64,000 nt of DNA from Streptomyces sp. NBC_00448 (GCF_036014115.1 NZ_CP107913.1:2917001-2981000); one strand, 5' to 3'; positions 1 through 9,807 are shown, counted from the first letter of the stretch. Program-made: numbers and translations. The notes: generated by a model not told the origin, from the letters alone.

Positions 1-3000
1 CGGGACCCACTCGACCGTGAAGAGGCTGTCCTGCCCGTTGCCCTGCGCGCGTTCGAGCTGCGCCTGGTCGACAGGACGGAAGGCGACGGCGTCCACCGCC
101 GCGATCACGGCCCCTGAGTCGTCGGCCATGTCGATACGGAACGCGGAGTCGCCCGTCGGGGTGAGCATGACCCGGGCCCTTGGCCCGGACGCCGGCCCGG
201 TCCTGATCCCCGACCACGCGAAGGGCAGGCCCACCGGGGAGCCGGCCTGCATCTCCAGCAGGCTGCCGTGCAACGCGGCGTCCAGCAGCGCCGGGTGGAT
301 GCCGAACCCCTGGCCGGAGCCGGCGTGGTCGTCCGGCAGGACCACCTCGGCGTAGACCTGCTCGCCGTCGCGCCAGGCCGCCTGCAACCCCTGGAACAGC
401 GGCCCGTACTCGTAACCGGCCTCCGCCAGCCGCTCGTACAGTCCCTCGACCGGCACCGCGACGGCGCCCTCCGGCGGCCAGTACGCGGGGAACGGCACCG
501 CGGGAGCCTCGACCTCCGAGCCGAGCTTGCCGCGGGCGTGGCAGGTGGGCTGAGCGGCCTCCTGCCCACCGCTCTCACCCGGCGCCGTGTAGATCGCGAC
601 GTCCCGGCGCCCCTGATCGTCCGGCGCTCCGACGGTGACCTGGAGATCGAGCGCCGAGCCCTCGGCCAGCAGCAACGGAACCTGCAACACCAGTTCCTCG
701 ACGACCGGGCACCCCGCGCGCACCCCCGCCGCCAGCGCCAACTCCACCAGCGCGGCCCCCGGCACGATCACCATGCCGAACACCGCGTGATCGCGCGTCC
801 ACGGCTGGACCTCCTGCGACACCCGCCCGGTGAACACCCACTCGTCACGGTCGCCGACGCGCACCGCGGCCGACAGCATCGGATGCCCGAACCGCGCCAA
901 CCCAGCACCCGCCAGATCCCCACCCCCGGCCCCCACCGGCAACCAGTACCGCGACCGCTGGAACGCATACCCCGGCAAATCAACCCGCCCGGCACCCGAA
1001 CCGGCAAAGAACGCGGACCAGTCGACCTGTGCCCCCGCCACATGCGCCTCAGCGAGCGACATCGCGAACCGACCCGGACCACCCTCACCACGCCGCAACG
1101 ACCCGATCACCCTGACCCGATCACCACCCTCCACCTCACCCACCGTCTCCGACACCGCAGAAACCAACACCGGATGCGGCGACATCTCCACAAAGAACCC
1201 CGCACCCTCCCCCACCAACTCCCGCACCGCACCCTCAAAACCCACCCGCCCACGCAAATTCCCAAACCAATACCCGCCATCCAACGTCTCCGTCCCCACA
1301 AACCCACCCACCGCCGTCGAAAAGAACGGCACCCGCCCCGGACGCGGCACCAGCGGCGCCAACACCTCCAACAACGCCTCCTCCATCACCCCCACCTGCA
1401 CCGAATGCGACGCATAATCCACCGGCACCCGCCGCGCCCGCACCCCATCCCGCTTCCACCCCTCCAACAACTCCTCCAACAACCCCGCCTCACCCGAAAC
1501 CACCACCGACCGCGGAGAATTCACCGCCGCCACCGACACCCGCCCCTCATACCGCTCAATCAAGACCGCCACCTCATCAGCCGACAACCCCACCGACACC
1601 ATCCCCCCCAACCCCGCCAACAACTCCCCCACCAAACGCGACCGCAACGCCACCACCCGCGCCGCATCCACCAACGACAAACCACCCGCCACATACGCCG
1701 CCGCAATCTCCCCCTGCGAATGCCCCACCACCACATCCGGCTCCACCCCACACGACCGCCACAACGCCGCCAACCCCACCATCACCGCAAACAACACCGG
1801 CTGCACCACATCCACCCGCTCCAACGACGGCGCACCCTCAACCCCCCGCAACACCTCCACCACACTCCAATCCACAAACCCACCCAACGCCTCCTCACAC
1901 GCCGCCACCTCCCCCGCAAACACCACAGAAGAATCCAACAACCCCACCGCCATACCCACCCACTGCGCACCCTGACCAGGAAAAACAAACACCGTCTTCC
2001 CCGACACCGAACGATCCTGCACCACCCCCACACCCGGCTCACCCACCGACAACGCCACCAACCCCGCCAACAACGACTCCCGATCACCAGCAGACACCGC
2101 GGCACGATGCTCCAAATGCGCCCGCGTCGTCGCCGCCGAGAACGCCGCATCCAACACACCAAGCTCCGCACGCGCCAGCAGATGCTCCCGCAACCGACCC
2201 GCCTGCGCCCGCAACCCCACCTCATCCCTCGCCGACACCACCACCGGCACCAACGGCAGTTCGGTCCGGTCGCCGGCCTCGATCGGCCCCCCGGTCCCGG
2301 TGCCCGCCTCGGGCTCCGGAGCCTCCTCGGCCGCTTCTTCGAGGATGACGTGGGCGTTGGTGCCGGATATCCCGAAGGAGGACACGCCCGCGCGGCGGAC
2401 CCGCTCCCCGGCCGGCCAGGGCCGCGCGCCGGTCAGCAGCCTGACCGCACCCGACTCCCAGTCCACGTGCGGAGACGGCGCGTCCACGTGCAGCGTCGCC
2501 GGCAGCACCTCGTGCCGCAGCGCCTGCACCATCTTGATCACCCCGGCCACCCCGGCGGCCGCCTGCGTGTGGCCGATGTTCGACTTCATCGAGCCGAGCC
2601 ACAACGGCCGCTCAGCGTCGCGACCTTGCCCGTACGTCGCCAGCAGCGCCTCGGCCTCGATCGGGTCACCGAGCCGCGTGCCCGTACCGTGCGCCTCCAC
2701 CGCGTCGACGTCGGTGGGGCCGAGCCCGGCCGACGCCAGCGCCGCCCGGATCACCCGCTGCTGGGCCGGACCGCTCGGCGCCGTAAGCCCGTTGGACGCG
2801 CCGTCGTGGTTCACGGCCGAGCCGCGCAGCAGCGCCAGGACCCGGTGGCCGTTCCGCTTGGCGTCGCTCAGCCGCTCGACCGCGAGGACCCCGGCGCCCT
2901 CCGCCCAGCCGGTGCCGTCGGCCGCCGCCGAGAACGCCTTGCAGCGGCCGTCGGTCGCGAGGCCGCTCTGCCGGCTGAACTCGGCGAATATCCCGGGGCT

Positions 3001-6000
3001 GGCCATGACGGTGGCCCCGCCGGCCAGCGCCAGCGTGCACTCGCCCGAGCGCAGCGCCTGCGCGGCGAGGTGCAGCGCCACCAGCGAGGAGGAGCACGCG
3101 GTGTCGACGGTGAACGTGGGGCCGTGCAGGCCGAGCGCGTAGGCGACGCGTCCGGAGGCGACGCTTGGGCTGTTGCCGGTCAGCAGGTAGCCGTCATATC
3201 CGTCGGCTTGCTCGTGCAGCCGCGGGCCGTAGTCCTGGGCCATCACCCCGGTGAACACGCCGACCTGGCCGCCGCGCAGCGTGGCGGGGTCGATGCCGGC
3301 GTCCTCCAGCGCCTGCCAGGCCGTTTCGAGCAGCAGCCGCTGCTGGGGGTCCATGGCCGTCGCCTCGCGGGGGCTGATGCCGAAGAAGTCCGGGTCGAAC
3401 TCGTCCGCGTCGTGCAGGAAGCCGCCGTTCCTGGTGTACGAGGTGCCCGAGCGGCCCCGGGTCGGGTCGTACAGCGCCGCCAGGTCCCAGCCGCGGTTGT
3501 CGGGGAACTCCCCGATCGCGTCACGACCGCCGGCGACGAGTTCCCACAGCGACTCGGGCGAGTTGGCGTCGCCGGGGTACCGGCAGGCCATCCCGACGAT
3601 CGCCAGCGGCTCCGAGCTCGCCGCCGGCTGCCCGGCCGGCTGGTCGAGGTCCGTGCCGGCGGCCGTGTCCCCGGCCAGTTCCGCGCGCAGGTGACGGGCG
3701 AGCGCGGCCGGCGTCGGATGCGCGAACACCAGGGTGTCCGGCAGTTCGAGGCCGGTGGCGGCGGCGAGCCGGCCGCGCAGCTCGACCGCTGCCCCCGAGT
3801 CGAGCCCGAGGTCCTTGAACGTACGGGTGACGTCGACGGCGCCGGGTGCCGCGTGCCCCAGGGTGATGGCGGTCGCCTTCTGGACGAGGCCCACCAGGTC
3901 CTCGGTGCGGGCGGCGGTGTCCGCGACGGGCTCCCGGTCGGGCCGGGCCGGTTCGGCCGGCCGCGGCAGGATCTCCTCCGCCCCGCCCGGACGGCCGTCG
4001 GACGCGTCCGGGACGGCGAACCAGTAGCGCTCGCGCTGGAAGGCGTACGTCGGCAGGGGGACGCGGCTGCCGACGCCCGGCGCCGGTTCCCAGTCGAGGG
4101 CGCCGCCCTGCACGTAGTACTGGCCGACCGCGGTGAAGAACTGCCGGAGGCTGCCGTGGCCGCGGCGGAGCGTCCCGGTCGCGAGCGAGTCGGTGACCCC
4201 CGCGTCCCGCAGCGTCTCCCCGATGCTGCCGACCAGTCCCGGGTGCGGGCTGGTCTCGACGAAGGCACGGTGGTGGTCGGCGAGCGCGGCCCGGACGGCC
4301 GACTCGAACTCGACGGTCTGGCGGAGGTTGCGGAACCAGTAGGCGGCGGTCAGTTCGGTGGTGTCCAGCAGGCCACCGGTGACGGTCGAGTAGAAGGCCA
4401 GTTCCGCCCGCCGGGGTCGGATCGAGCCGAGCAGCCGCAGCAGGTCCTGCTCGATGGCGTCGACCTGCGGTGAGTGCGACGCGTAGTCGATCGGGACCTC
4501 GCGGACGCGGACGCCGTCGGCCCGGCACGCGGCCATCAACTCCGCGAGCGCGGCGGGGTCACCGGAGACCACGGTGCTGCCGGGCCCGTTCACGGCGCCC
4601 ACGCCGAGCAGGCCGGGGTAGCCGGCGATCCGGCCGCGGACCGCGTCGACCGGCTCGGCCACCGACACCATCCCGCCGAGTCCGGCCACGGCGTTGAGGG
4701 CCTGGCCGCGCAGCGCGACGACGGCGGCGGCGTCGGACAGGGACAGCGCGCCGGCGACATGCGCGGCGGCGATCTCGCCCTGGGAGTGCCCGATCACGGC
4801 GTCCGGGGTGACGCCCTGCGCCTGCCAGAGGCGGGCCAGGGCGACCATCACGGCGAACAGCACCGGCTGCACGACGTCGCCCCGGTCCAGCGACGGGGCC
4901 CCGGGCAGCTCGCGCACCACGTCGAGCACCGACCAGTCCTGGTACTCGGCGAGCGCTTGCGCGGCCGCGGTCAGGTGCTCGGCGAAGACGGGGGAGGTGT
5001 CCAGCAACTCCCGGGCCATGCCCGCCCACTGCGACCCCTGCCCGGGGAAGACGAAGACGGTCCCGCCGACGGCGCGGGCGGTGCCCTCCACCACGTTCGC
5101 CGCCTGGTCGCCGGTCTCCAGGGCCTGGAGCCCGGCGTGGAACTCCGCGGGGCCGGCGCCGAGGACGACGGCGCGCTGCTCGAACGCCTGGCGCGTGGTG
5201 GCGAGGGAAAGGCCCGTGTCGGCGGTGGGCACGCCGGGCCTCGACTCGACGTGCGCGCGCAGCCGGCCCGCCTGTGCCCGCAGCGCCGGCGCGGTACGGC
5301 CGGACAGCGGCCAGCCGTGCGCGGCGACGTGGTCGGTGGGAACGGCCGGCCGGGTCCGCGTCTCCGGCTCGCCCGACAGCGGCTCGCCCGACGGCAGTTC
5401 AGCGGGCGGCAGTTCAGCCGACGGCGGCTCGGCCACGATGAGATGGCAGTTGGTGCCGCCCATGCCGAAGGAGCTGACCCCCGCTACCAGCCGGTGCCGC
5501 TCGTCCGGCCACGGCCCTTCCGCGCGCTGCACGCTCAGACCGAGTTCGGCCAGCGGGATGGCGGGGTGGGGGTGCTCGAAGTTGAGGCTGGCCGGAACGC
5601 GGCGGCGCTCGATGCTGAGCAGCACCTTCAGCAGCCCGGCGACGCCGGCCGCGCCTTCCAGGTGCCCGATGTTGGTCTTCACCGAGCCGACGAGCAGCGG
5701 CTTGGCCGCCGGCCGGTCCGCGCCGAGCGTGGCGCCCAGCGCCGCCGCCTCGATCGGGTCGCCGACCTTGGTGCCGGTGCCGTGCAGTTCGACGTACTGG
5801 ACGTCTTCCGGCCGGACGCCGGCCGCCTGGACCGCCAGCCGGATGACGTCGCGCTGCGCCTGCTCGCTGGGCACGGTGAGGCCGTCGGTGCGGCCGTCGT
5901 TGTTGACGGCGCTGCCCAGGATCAGGCCGTAGATCCGGTCACCGTCGGCCTGTGCCCGCTCCGCGCTCTTGAGGACGACGACGGCGCCGCCCTCGCCCCG

Positions 6001-6696
6001 GACGAAGCCGTTGGCGCGGGCGTCGAAGGTGTAGCAACGCCCGTCCGGGGACAGCGCGTTGAACTGCTCCGTCATGGCGGTGCTGCCGGGGTCCAGCATG
6101 AGGTTGACCCCGCCCGCCAGGGCCAGGTCCGTCTCGCCGCGCCGGATGCTCTCGGCGGCCAGGTGCACCGAGACCAGCGAGGAGGACTGCGCGGAGTCCA
6201 CGGTCAGGCTCGGCCCACGCAGGCCCAGGCTGTAGGAGACCCGGTTCGCGATGATCCCCCGGTTCAGGCCGGTCAGCGTGTAGCGGTTGACGTCCCCCTG
6301 CCGGCGGGCCAGCAAGGTGGCGTAGTCGCTGGAGATGCTGGCGAGGAACACGCCCGCGCGGCTCCCGGACAGGGCGGCCGGAACGATGCCCGTGTCCTCC
6401 AGCGCCTCCCAGCACAGCTCCAGGACGACGCGCTGCTGCGGGTCCATCGCCGCCGCCTCGTTCGGGGAGACGCCGAAGAACGCGGCATCGAACGCGTCGA
6501 TGTCGTCGACGAATCCGCCCGGCCAGTCGACGCCGTCCGGAATCGACGCCCGGTTCTTGTCGGACGCCATTCCCATGGCGTGCCGGCCGTCGCGAAGCAG
6601 TTCCCAGAGACCGTCCGGGGTGGCGGCTCCTGGCAGCCGGCAGGAAATGCCGACTATCGCGATGTTCGCTCCGCTACCAGTGGGGGATTCAGTCAT
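1..6696 (-). CDS. Type I modular polyketide synthase, KSQ loading module plus module 1 (partial, runs off left edge)
   Basis: The reading frame opens at an ATG at 6696, six bases after GGAG, and stays open for 2232 codons to base 1. The loading module has a KS (about residues 10-430) whose active site reads D-S-A-Q-S-S-S, with Gln170 in place of Cys, so it is a decarboxylating KSQ. It continues with an AT with G-H-S-Q-G near 638 and Y-A-S-H near 737, and an ACP with L-G-L-D-S near 965. Module 1 has a KS (D-T-A-C-S-S-S, Cys near 1201), an AT (Ser near 1658, Y-A-S-H near 1761) and a DH with H-x3-G-x4-P near 1969 and D-x3-H near 2140. The DNA ends in the linker before an expected KR. Y-A-S-H is the usual methylmalonyl-CoA AT signature, so a propionate-derived starter and a first methylmalonyl extension are inferred. 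It is probably the last gene in the window of the minus operon that begins near 10.8 kb. Confidence 0.95.
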   Translation of the reverse strand, partial: MTESPTGSGANIAIVGISCRLPGAATPDGLWELLRDGRHAMGMASDKNRASIPDGVDWPGGFVDDIDAFDAAFFGVSPNEAAAMDPQQRVVLELCWEALEDTGIVPAALSGSRAGVFLASISSDYATLLARRQGDVNRYTLTGLNRGIIANRVSYSLGLRGPSLTVDSAQSSSLVSVHLAAESIRRGETDLALAGGVNLMLDPGSTAMTEQFNALSPDGRCYTFDARANGFVRGEGGAVVVLKSAERAQADGDRIYGLILGSAVNNDGRTDGLTVPSEQAQRDVIRLAVQAAGVRPEDVQYVELHGTGTKVGDPIEAAALGATLGADRPAAKPLLVGSVKTNIGHLEGAAGVAGLLKVLLSIERRRVPASLNFEHPHPAIPLAELGLSVQRAEGPWPDERHRLVAGVSSFGMGGTNCHLIVAEPPSAELPPAELPSGEPLSGEPETRTRPAVPTDHVAAHGWPLSGRTAPALRAQAGRLRAHVESRPGVPTADTGLSLATTRQAFEQRAVVLGAGPAEFHAGLQALETGDQAANVVEGTARAVGGTVFVFPGQGSQWAGMARELLDTSPVFAEHLTAAAQALAEYQDWSVLDVVRELPGAPSLDRGDVVQPVLFAVMVALARLWQAQGVTPDAVIGHSQGEIAAAHVAGALSLSDAAAVVALRGQALNAVAGLGGMVSVAEPVDAVRGRIAGYPGLLGVGAVNGPGSTVVSGDPAALAELMAACRADGVRVREVPIDYASHSPQVDAIEQDLLRLLGSIRPRRAELAFYSTVTGGLLDTTELTAAYWFRNLRQTVEFESAVRAALADHHRAFVETSPHPGLVGSIGETLRDAGVTDSLATGTLRRGHGSLRQFFTAVGQYYVQGGALDWEPAPGVGSRVPLPTYAFQRERYWFAVPDASDGRPGGAEEILPRPAEPARPDREPVADTAARTEDLVGLVQKATAITLGHAAPGAVDVTRTFKDLGLDSGAAVELRGRLAAATGLELPDTLVFAHPTPAALARHLRAELAGDTAAGTDLDQPAGQPAASSEPLAIVGMACRYPGDANSPESLWELVAGGRDAIGEFPDNRGWDLAALYDPTRGRSGTSYTRNGGFLHDADEFDPDFFGISPREATAMDPQQRLLLETAWQALEDAGIDPATLRGGQVGVFTGVMAQDYGPRLHEQADGYDGYLLTGNSPSVASGRVAYALGLHGPTFTVDTACSSSLVALHLAAQALRSGECTLALAGGATVMASPGIFAEFSRQSGLATDGRCKAFSAAADGTGWAEGAGVLAVERLSDAKRNGHRVLALLRGSAVNHDGASNGLTAPSGPAQQRVIRAALASAGLGPTDVDAVEAHGTGTRLGDPIEAEALLATYGQGRDAERPLWLGSMKSNIGHTQAAAGVAGVIKMVQALRHEVLPATLHVDAPSPHVDWESGAVRLLTGARPWPAGERVRRAGVSSFGISGTNAHVILEEAAEEAPEPEAGTGTGGPIEAGDRTELPLVPVVVSARDEVGLRAQAGRLREHLLARAELGVLDAAFSAATTRAHLEHRAAVSAGDRESLLAGLVALSVGEPGVGVVQDRSVSGKTVFVFPGQGAQWVGMAVGLLDSSVVFAGEVAACEEALGGFVDWSVVEVLRGVEGAPSLERVDVVQPVLFAVMVGLAALWRSCGVEPDVVVGHSQGEIAAAYVAGGLSLVDAARVVALRSRLVGELLAGLGGMVSVGLSADEVAVLIERYEGRVSVAAVNSPRSVVVSGEAGLLEELLEGWKRDGVRARRVPVDYASHSVQVGVMEEALLEVLAPLVPRPGRVPFFSTAVGGFVGTETLDGGYWFGNLRGRVGFEGAVRELVGEGAGFFVEMSPHPVLVSAVSETVGEVEGGDRVRVIGSLRRGEGGPGRFAMSLAEAHVAGAQVDWSAFFAGSGAGRVDLPGYAFQRSRYWLPVGAGGGDLAGAGLARFGHPMLSAAVRVGDRDEWVFTGRVSQEVQPWTRDHAVFGMVIVPGAALVELALAAGVRAGCPVVEELVLQVPLLLAEGSALDLQVTVGAPDDQGRRDVAIYTAPGESGGQEAAQPTCHARGKLGSEVEAPAVPFPAYWPPEGAVAVPVEGLYERLAEAGYEYGPLFQGLQAAWRDGEQVYAEVVLPDDHAGSGQGFGIHPALLDAALHGSLLEMQAGSPVGLPFAWSGIRTGPASGPRARVMLTPTGDSAFRIDMADDSGAVIAAVDAVAFRPVDQAQLERAQGNGQDSLFTVEWVP
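890..2250 (-). other. Codon-usage island covering the module 1 AT domain
   Basis: Read on the coding (minus) strand, this stretch of the PKS is strongly G/T-biased at third positions (GTG, GGT, GGG, TTG, CGG, TGG), whereas the flanking KS and DH regions and the whole loading module use the usual C-rich third positions. The switch falls in the KS-AT linker near 2250 and reverts after the AT near 890, so it follows domain boundaries. No stop or frame change occurs. Such a patch is the kind of trace left by AT-domain replacement or gene conversion between PKS modules; the cause is inferred, the composition change is seen directly. Confidence 0.7.
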
Positions 6697-6841
6697 CGAT
6701 TTCTCCACAGAGGTCCGACTGGCACCAGGACAGGAGCCGGGAATGATTCCGGTGTGTTCTCGGCCGGCCCGTCCCGTCGGCGGCCGCCGTGCACGTTTCA
6801 CCGAACACGGCGGCCATGGCCGGACGCTGCCGCTTTCGACG

Positions 6842-8059
6842 TCAGCCGAGGGTCACGGGCAGGTTCTCGTACCCGCGAATCGTCAGGCGGTCCCGTCGGG
6901 TCGGCTCACCGGCCGGCGCGATGTCGGGGAACCGTTCGAGCAGCTCGGAGAAGGCCACCGCGCCCTCCAGCCGGGCCAGCGGCGCACCGAGGCAGTGGTG
7001 GATGCCCGCGCCCATGGACACCGGCTGGATGGCGGTGCGGGTCGGGTCGAAGCGGTCGGGGTCGGTGTAGCGCTTCGGGTCCCGGTTGCCGGCGCCGAGC
7101 GCGAGGAGCGCCCATTCGCCCATCGGGATCGTGGTGCCGGCGATCTCCGCGTCCTCCCGGGCGACCCGGGCGATGAGCTGGACCGGCGAGTCGAACCGCA
7201 GGACCTCCTCGACGAAGTTGTCCGCCGAGATCTCCTTCGCCCGCAGCCCGGCGGCGACCTCCGGGTGCTTGAAGAGCAGGTTGAGCCCGTTGCCGAAGAT
7301 GTGCGTGGTCGTCTCGATCCCCGCGGCCAGCACCACGCCGAGGTTGCAGACCAGTTCCTCCGCGGTCAGCGGGGCGTTCTCCTGGTCGGTGATCTGCACG
7401 ACGGCGCTCACCAGGTCGTCGCCCGGCTCGATCCTGCGCTTGGCCACCAGGTCCTGGAAGTACTTCTCGAACTCCGCGTAGGCCGTGTCGGCGATGGCGG
7501 TGTCTTCCTCGGTCGGCGTCACCTCGAAGACCAGCGTCCAGTCGTTGGCCAGCTGCTTGAACCGCGGCCAGTCCTCCTTCGGCATGCCGAAGAGCTCGCC
7601 GACCACGCCGACGGACAGGTTGAAGGCGAACCGGTCCATGAAGTCGACCGGGGAGCCGTCCGCCGCCTCCTCGGCCATCTCGTCGAGCAGGTCCCGGGCG
7701 ATCTGCCGGATCATGGGTTCGAGCGCGGCGACCCGGCGGGCGCTGAACGCCCGCGCCATCACGTCGCGCATCCTCGTGTGGTCCGGCGGGTTGGTGTCCA
7801 GGATGCTGTTGGTCAGGGCGATCACCGACGGGTGCAGTTTCCATTCGGCGGCCGTGAACAGCCGGTTGTACCGGTCGTCCCAGGGACCGAACTCGCCGGC
7901 CCGCAGCGTCTCGTTGATCGCGTCGTAGCCGGGCACCATCCACAGCTTGTCGCCCAGCGGGGCGACGGACCCCAGCTCGTGCGCGGCGGCGTAGTGCGGA
8001 TAGGGATCATCGCGGCCCTCAGGGGTGAGAAGCTCCCCCAGAATCTCGCTGGCGTCCAT
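6842..8059 (-). CDS. Cytochrome P450 (biosynthetic cluster)
   Basis: A 405-residue soluble P450 of the usual actinobacterial length. The I-helix reads A-G-I-E-T-T (about 246-251), the K-helix E-x-x-R lies at 285-288, and the heme loop M-G-A-G-I-H-H-C-L-G places the cysteine ligand at 356. The start is the ATG at 8059, with GAGGAG seven bases upstream; an earlier in-frame ATG at 8074 lacks such a site. It sits between the ferritin-like gene and the PKS in the same direction, so it probably acts as a late oxidase (hydroxylation or epoxidation) on the cluster product and is read in the same transcript. Substrate unknown. Confidence 0.93.
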   Translation of the reverse strand: MDASEILGELLTPEGRDDPYPHYAAAHELGSVAPLGDKLWMVPGYDAINETLRAGEFGPWDDRYNRLFTAAEWKLHPSVIALTNSILDTNPPDHTRMRDVMARAFSARRVAALEPMIRQIARDLLDEMAEEAADGSPVDFMDRFAFNLSVGVVGELFGMPKEDWPRFKQLANDWTLVFEVTPTEEDTAIADTAYAEFEKYFQDLVAKRRIEPGDDLVSAVVQITDQENAPLTAEELVCNLGVVLAAGIETTTHIFGNGLNLLFKHPEVAAGLRAKEISADNFVEEVLRFDSPVQLIARVAREDAEIAGTTIPMGEWALLALGAGNRDPKRYTDPDRFDPTRTAIQPVSMGAGIHHCLGAPLARLEGAVAFSELLERFPDIAPAGEPTRRDRLTIRGYENLPVTLG

Positions 8060-8158
8060 ACGCTGACTCCTCAAGTTGCCTGTTTCACGGTGGCGGTGGG
8101 GCCGTGAGCGGTCGTGCGGCGGATGCCCGGAGCCGGCCGGACCGGCCTTCGGCCCGGA

Positions 8159-8710
8159 TCACTGGTTGGCGAAGCGTTCTTCGAATTCGGCCATGGCCTT
8201 GCCGTAGATCTCGACGTCGGCGGCGGTGTAGCGGGCGAGGGTGTCCTCGATCTCCTGCTTGCCGTAGCGTTCTTCCATGCTCTGCAGGGCTTCGCGGACG
8301 TAGCGCACGTGCCAGCGTTCGTCGAGCATGATCTTCTCGATGGTGGCGCGGACGGGTGCGGGGGTGTTCTCCTCGCGCAGGTGCTGGTTGTAGTGGCCGA
8401 TGGTGCGCTTCTCGAAGACCAGGGTGATCGCCATGACCTCCATGAGGCTGGCGGGTACGCCGACCGCGTCCATGTACCGGTCCTGGTAGGCGTCACGCAT
8501 CGGGATGGCCCGCTGGTCCAGGCTGTCGATGCAGTCCGTCCAGTACGAGGCGTGGGCCGACTCGTCGGCGAAGTGGTGCGTCACGTCCTTCTGCAGCGGC
8601 CCGCGGATCGTCCGCGCCACCCGCCCGAAGAACATCGCCCCGCTCATCTCCGAGGACCGGTAGAAACTCGCTATCCACAACTCGTTCTCGGACAGTTGGA
8701 TGTCACTCAC
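8159..8710 (-). CDS. Ferritin-like diiron protein, copy A
   Basis: A 183-residue four-helix-bundle protein with a complete set of diiron-carboxylate residues: Glu21 (R-S-S-E-M), Glu50/His53 (D-E-S-A-H), Glu100 (V-F-E-K-R) and Glu131/His134 (D-E-R-W-H). This pattern (E, ExxH, E, ExxH) is that of ferritin-like oxidases and hydroxylases; the exact reaction is not known. The GTG start at 8710 shares GTGA with the stop of the upstream SDR gene, so translation is coupled, with GGGGGAGG just upstream. The same gene recurs in inverted orientation at 15255-15806 with an apparently identical coding sequence. Confidence 0.85.
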   Translation of the reverse strand: MSDIQLSENELWIASFYRSSEMSGAMFFGRVARTIRGPLQKDVTHHFADESAHASYWTDCIDSLDQRAIPMRDAYQDRYMDAVGVPASLMEVMAITLVFEKRTIGHYNQHLREENTPAPVRATIEKIMLDERWHVRYVREALQSMEERYGKQEIEDTLARYTAADVEIYGKAMAEFEERFANQ

Positions 8711-8740
8711 GACGTCCTCCCCCATCGGGTGCGCACGAGG
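8680..8740. repeat. Junction end of the inverted duplicate (SDR tail plus diiron start), copy A side
   Basis: From about 8739 leftwards on the minus strand the SDR 3' tail, the ribosome-binding site and the diiron gene match the plus strand from about 15225 rightwards. Here the tail encodes the true C-terminus R-T-R-W-G-R-T-S of the SDR. In the other copy the same bases are untranslated and differ at one base (GGGGGAGG here, GGGAGAGG there). Confidence 0.8.
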
Positions 8741-9750
8741 TACTCCGCGGTCTGCGACACCAGCGCGTCCGAGTCCGGCGCACGGTAGTTGGGCCACGCC
8801 TTGTGCAGCCTGGTGTTGCCGAAGACCTTCGGCCGGAAGAGCTGCGAGGAGAACGGCGACACCGACTCCAGCGCGTCGAGCACCGGTCCGTGCGGCAGGG
8901 TGCGCAGCCCGTTGATCAGGTTGGCGAAGGCCGCCTCGTCGACCAGCAGGGGGCGCAGGATCTGGCGCCTGATGAAGTTGGTGTCCTGCTCGAACGCCGA
9001 GAACATCAGGTCCACGATCCGGCCGAGCCTCGGGGTCTGCTCCAGGTCCGGGCACACGTGGTAGTAGCCGGGCTCGGCGTCGAGCAGCGCCATCGTCGCG
9101 TTGACGGTGAACTCCCCGGTGCCCAGCGCCACCGGGACGTCGGCGAGACCGGGCATCAGTGACAGCAGGCCGTAGTACAGCAGCTTGAGCGTGTTGTGCA
9201 CCGCGTTGTACTGGCTGACGTGCCCGCTGTCGTCGTCGGCGATGATCGTGGGCACCCGCGCGATCGTGGCGGGCAGCCCGCTGTCGAGGACCAGGCGCTC
9301 GGCCGCGTGCTTGGACCACTCGTAGTAGTTGGCGAAGTGGACGACGTCGGTGCTGTCGTCGTCCTCCCCCCCGGCCGCGCGGGGCTCCTCGATGACGCCG
9401 GCGGGTTCCTCGGCGATGTCGCCGGTCGCGAGCCCGGCGGTGTACAGCGTCGAGAGCAGGACGATCCGCTCCAGGTCGGGGCAGCGCTCGGCCAGCCCGA
9501 CGACCTGCTCGGTGCCGCCGATGTTGACCGCCTTCGCGGTGTCCCGGTCGACGGCGAACTTGGTCACCGCGGCGGCGTGCACGATGTGCGTGATGCCGGC
9601 GGTCGGGACCGCGTCCAGCACACCGGGCACGGTGAGGTCCGCCTCGGCGCGGCCGAACGCGAGCACGTCGCCGTAGCCGCCGTGCTCCCGCAGTGCCTTG
9701 ACGATCAGTCCGCCCACGTAGCCGGCGGCGCCTGTTACCAGGACGGTCAT
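8707..9750 (-). CDS. Extended SDR / fatty-acyl (thioester) reductase-like NAD(P)-dependent protein
   Basis: A 347-residue extended short-chain dehydrogenase. The N-terminus carries the nucleotide-binding G-x-x-G-x-x-G (V-T-G-A-A-G-Y-V-G), then H-A-A-A-V, and a catalytic Y-x-x-x-K in the form Y-E-W-S-K. Its layout resembles the NAD-binding domain of thioester reductases and male-sterility-type acyl reductases, so reductive handling of a carrier- or CoA-bound acyl group, or modification of a hydroxyl/keto group, is plausible but not shown. The ATG start at 9750 has GGAGGTGA seven bases upstream. The 3' end overlaps the diiron gene by GTGA; its last ten or so codons also recur, as a non-functional remnant, just before the plus-strand diiron copy. 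Confidence 0.8.
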   Translation of the reverse strand: MTVLVTGAAGYVGGLIVKALREHGGYGDVLAFGRAEADLTVPGVLDAVPTAGITHIVHAAAVTKFAVDRDTAKAVNIGGTEQVVGLAERCPDLERIVLLSTLYTAGLATGDIAEEPAGVIEEPRAAGGEDDDSTDVVHFANYYEWSKHAAERLVLDSGLPATIARVPTIIADDDSGHVSQYNAVHNTLKLLYYGLLSLMPGLADVPVALGTGEFTVNATMALLDAEPGYYHVCPDLEQTPRLGRIVDLMFSAFEQDTNFIRRQILRPLLVDEAAFANLINGLRTLPHGPVLDALESVSPFSSQLFRPKVFGNTRLHKAWPNYRAPDSDALVSQTAEYLVRTRWGRTS

Positions 9751-9784
9751 GAGTCGGTCACCTCCGCGAAGCGGACACGGCAGA

Positions 9785-9807
9785 CCGCCTCGTGCCGGAC
9801 GAGGCGG
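9785..9807. terminator. Hairpin between KASIII-like and SDR genes
   Basis: A perfect 9-bp stem, CCGCCTCGT / ACGAGGCGG, with a five-base GCCGG loop, lies in the 106-base gap between two co-directional genes. There is no U-tract. It could be a partial terminator or an mRNA-processing or stability element that sets the ratio of KASIII-like protein to downstream products. Confidence 0.4.

Larger units (their letters stand above)
8151..8740 (-). repeat. About 590-bp inverted repeat, copy A
   Basis: The segment containing the ferritin-like gene and some 30 bases before it matches 15225-15813 in inverted orientation. By eye the coding part is identical base for base and the only clear difference inside the core is one G/A before the start codon. 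Identity ends some seven bases after the stop (TGATCCGGG in both). Such identity at third positions means recent duplication or continuing gene conversion. The two copies flank 6.5 kb and could support inversion by homologous recombination. Confidence 0.85.

Noticed and set aside
268..4473. A 1401-codon open frame on the plus strand over the PKS
   Set aside because: It is antisense to clear KS, AT, ACP and DH domains. Its Arg/His/Pro-rich product is typical of the complementary frame of GC-rich DNA.
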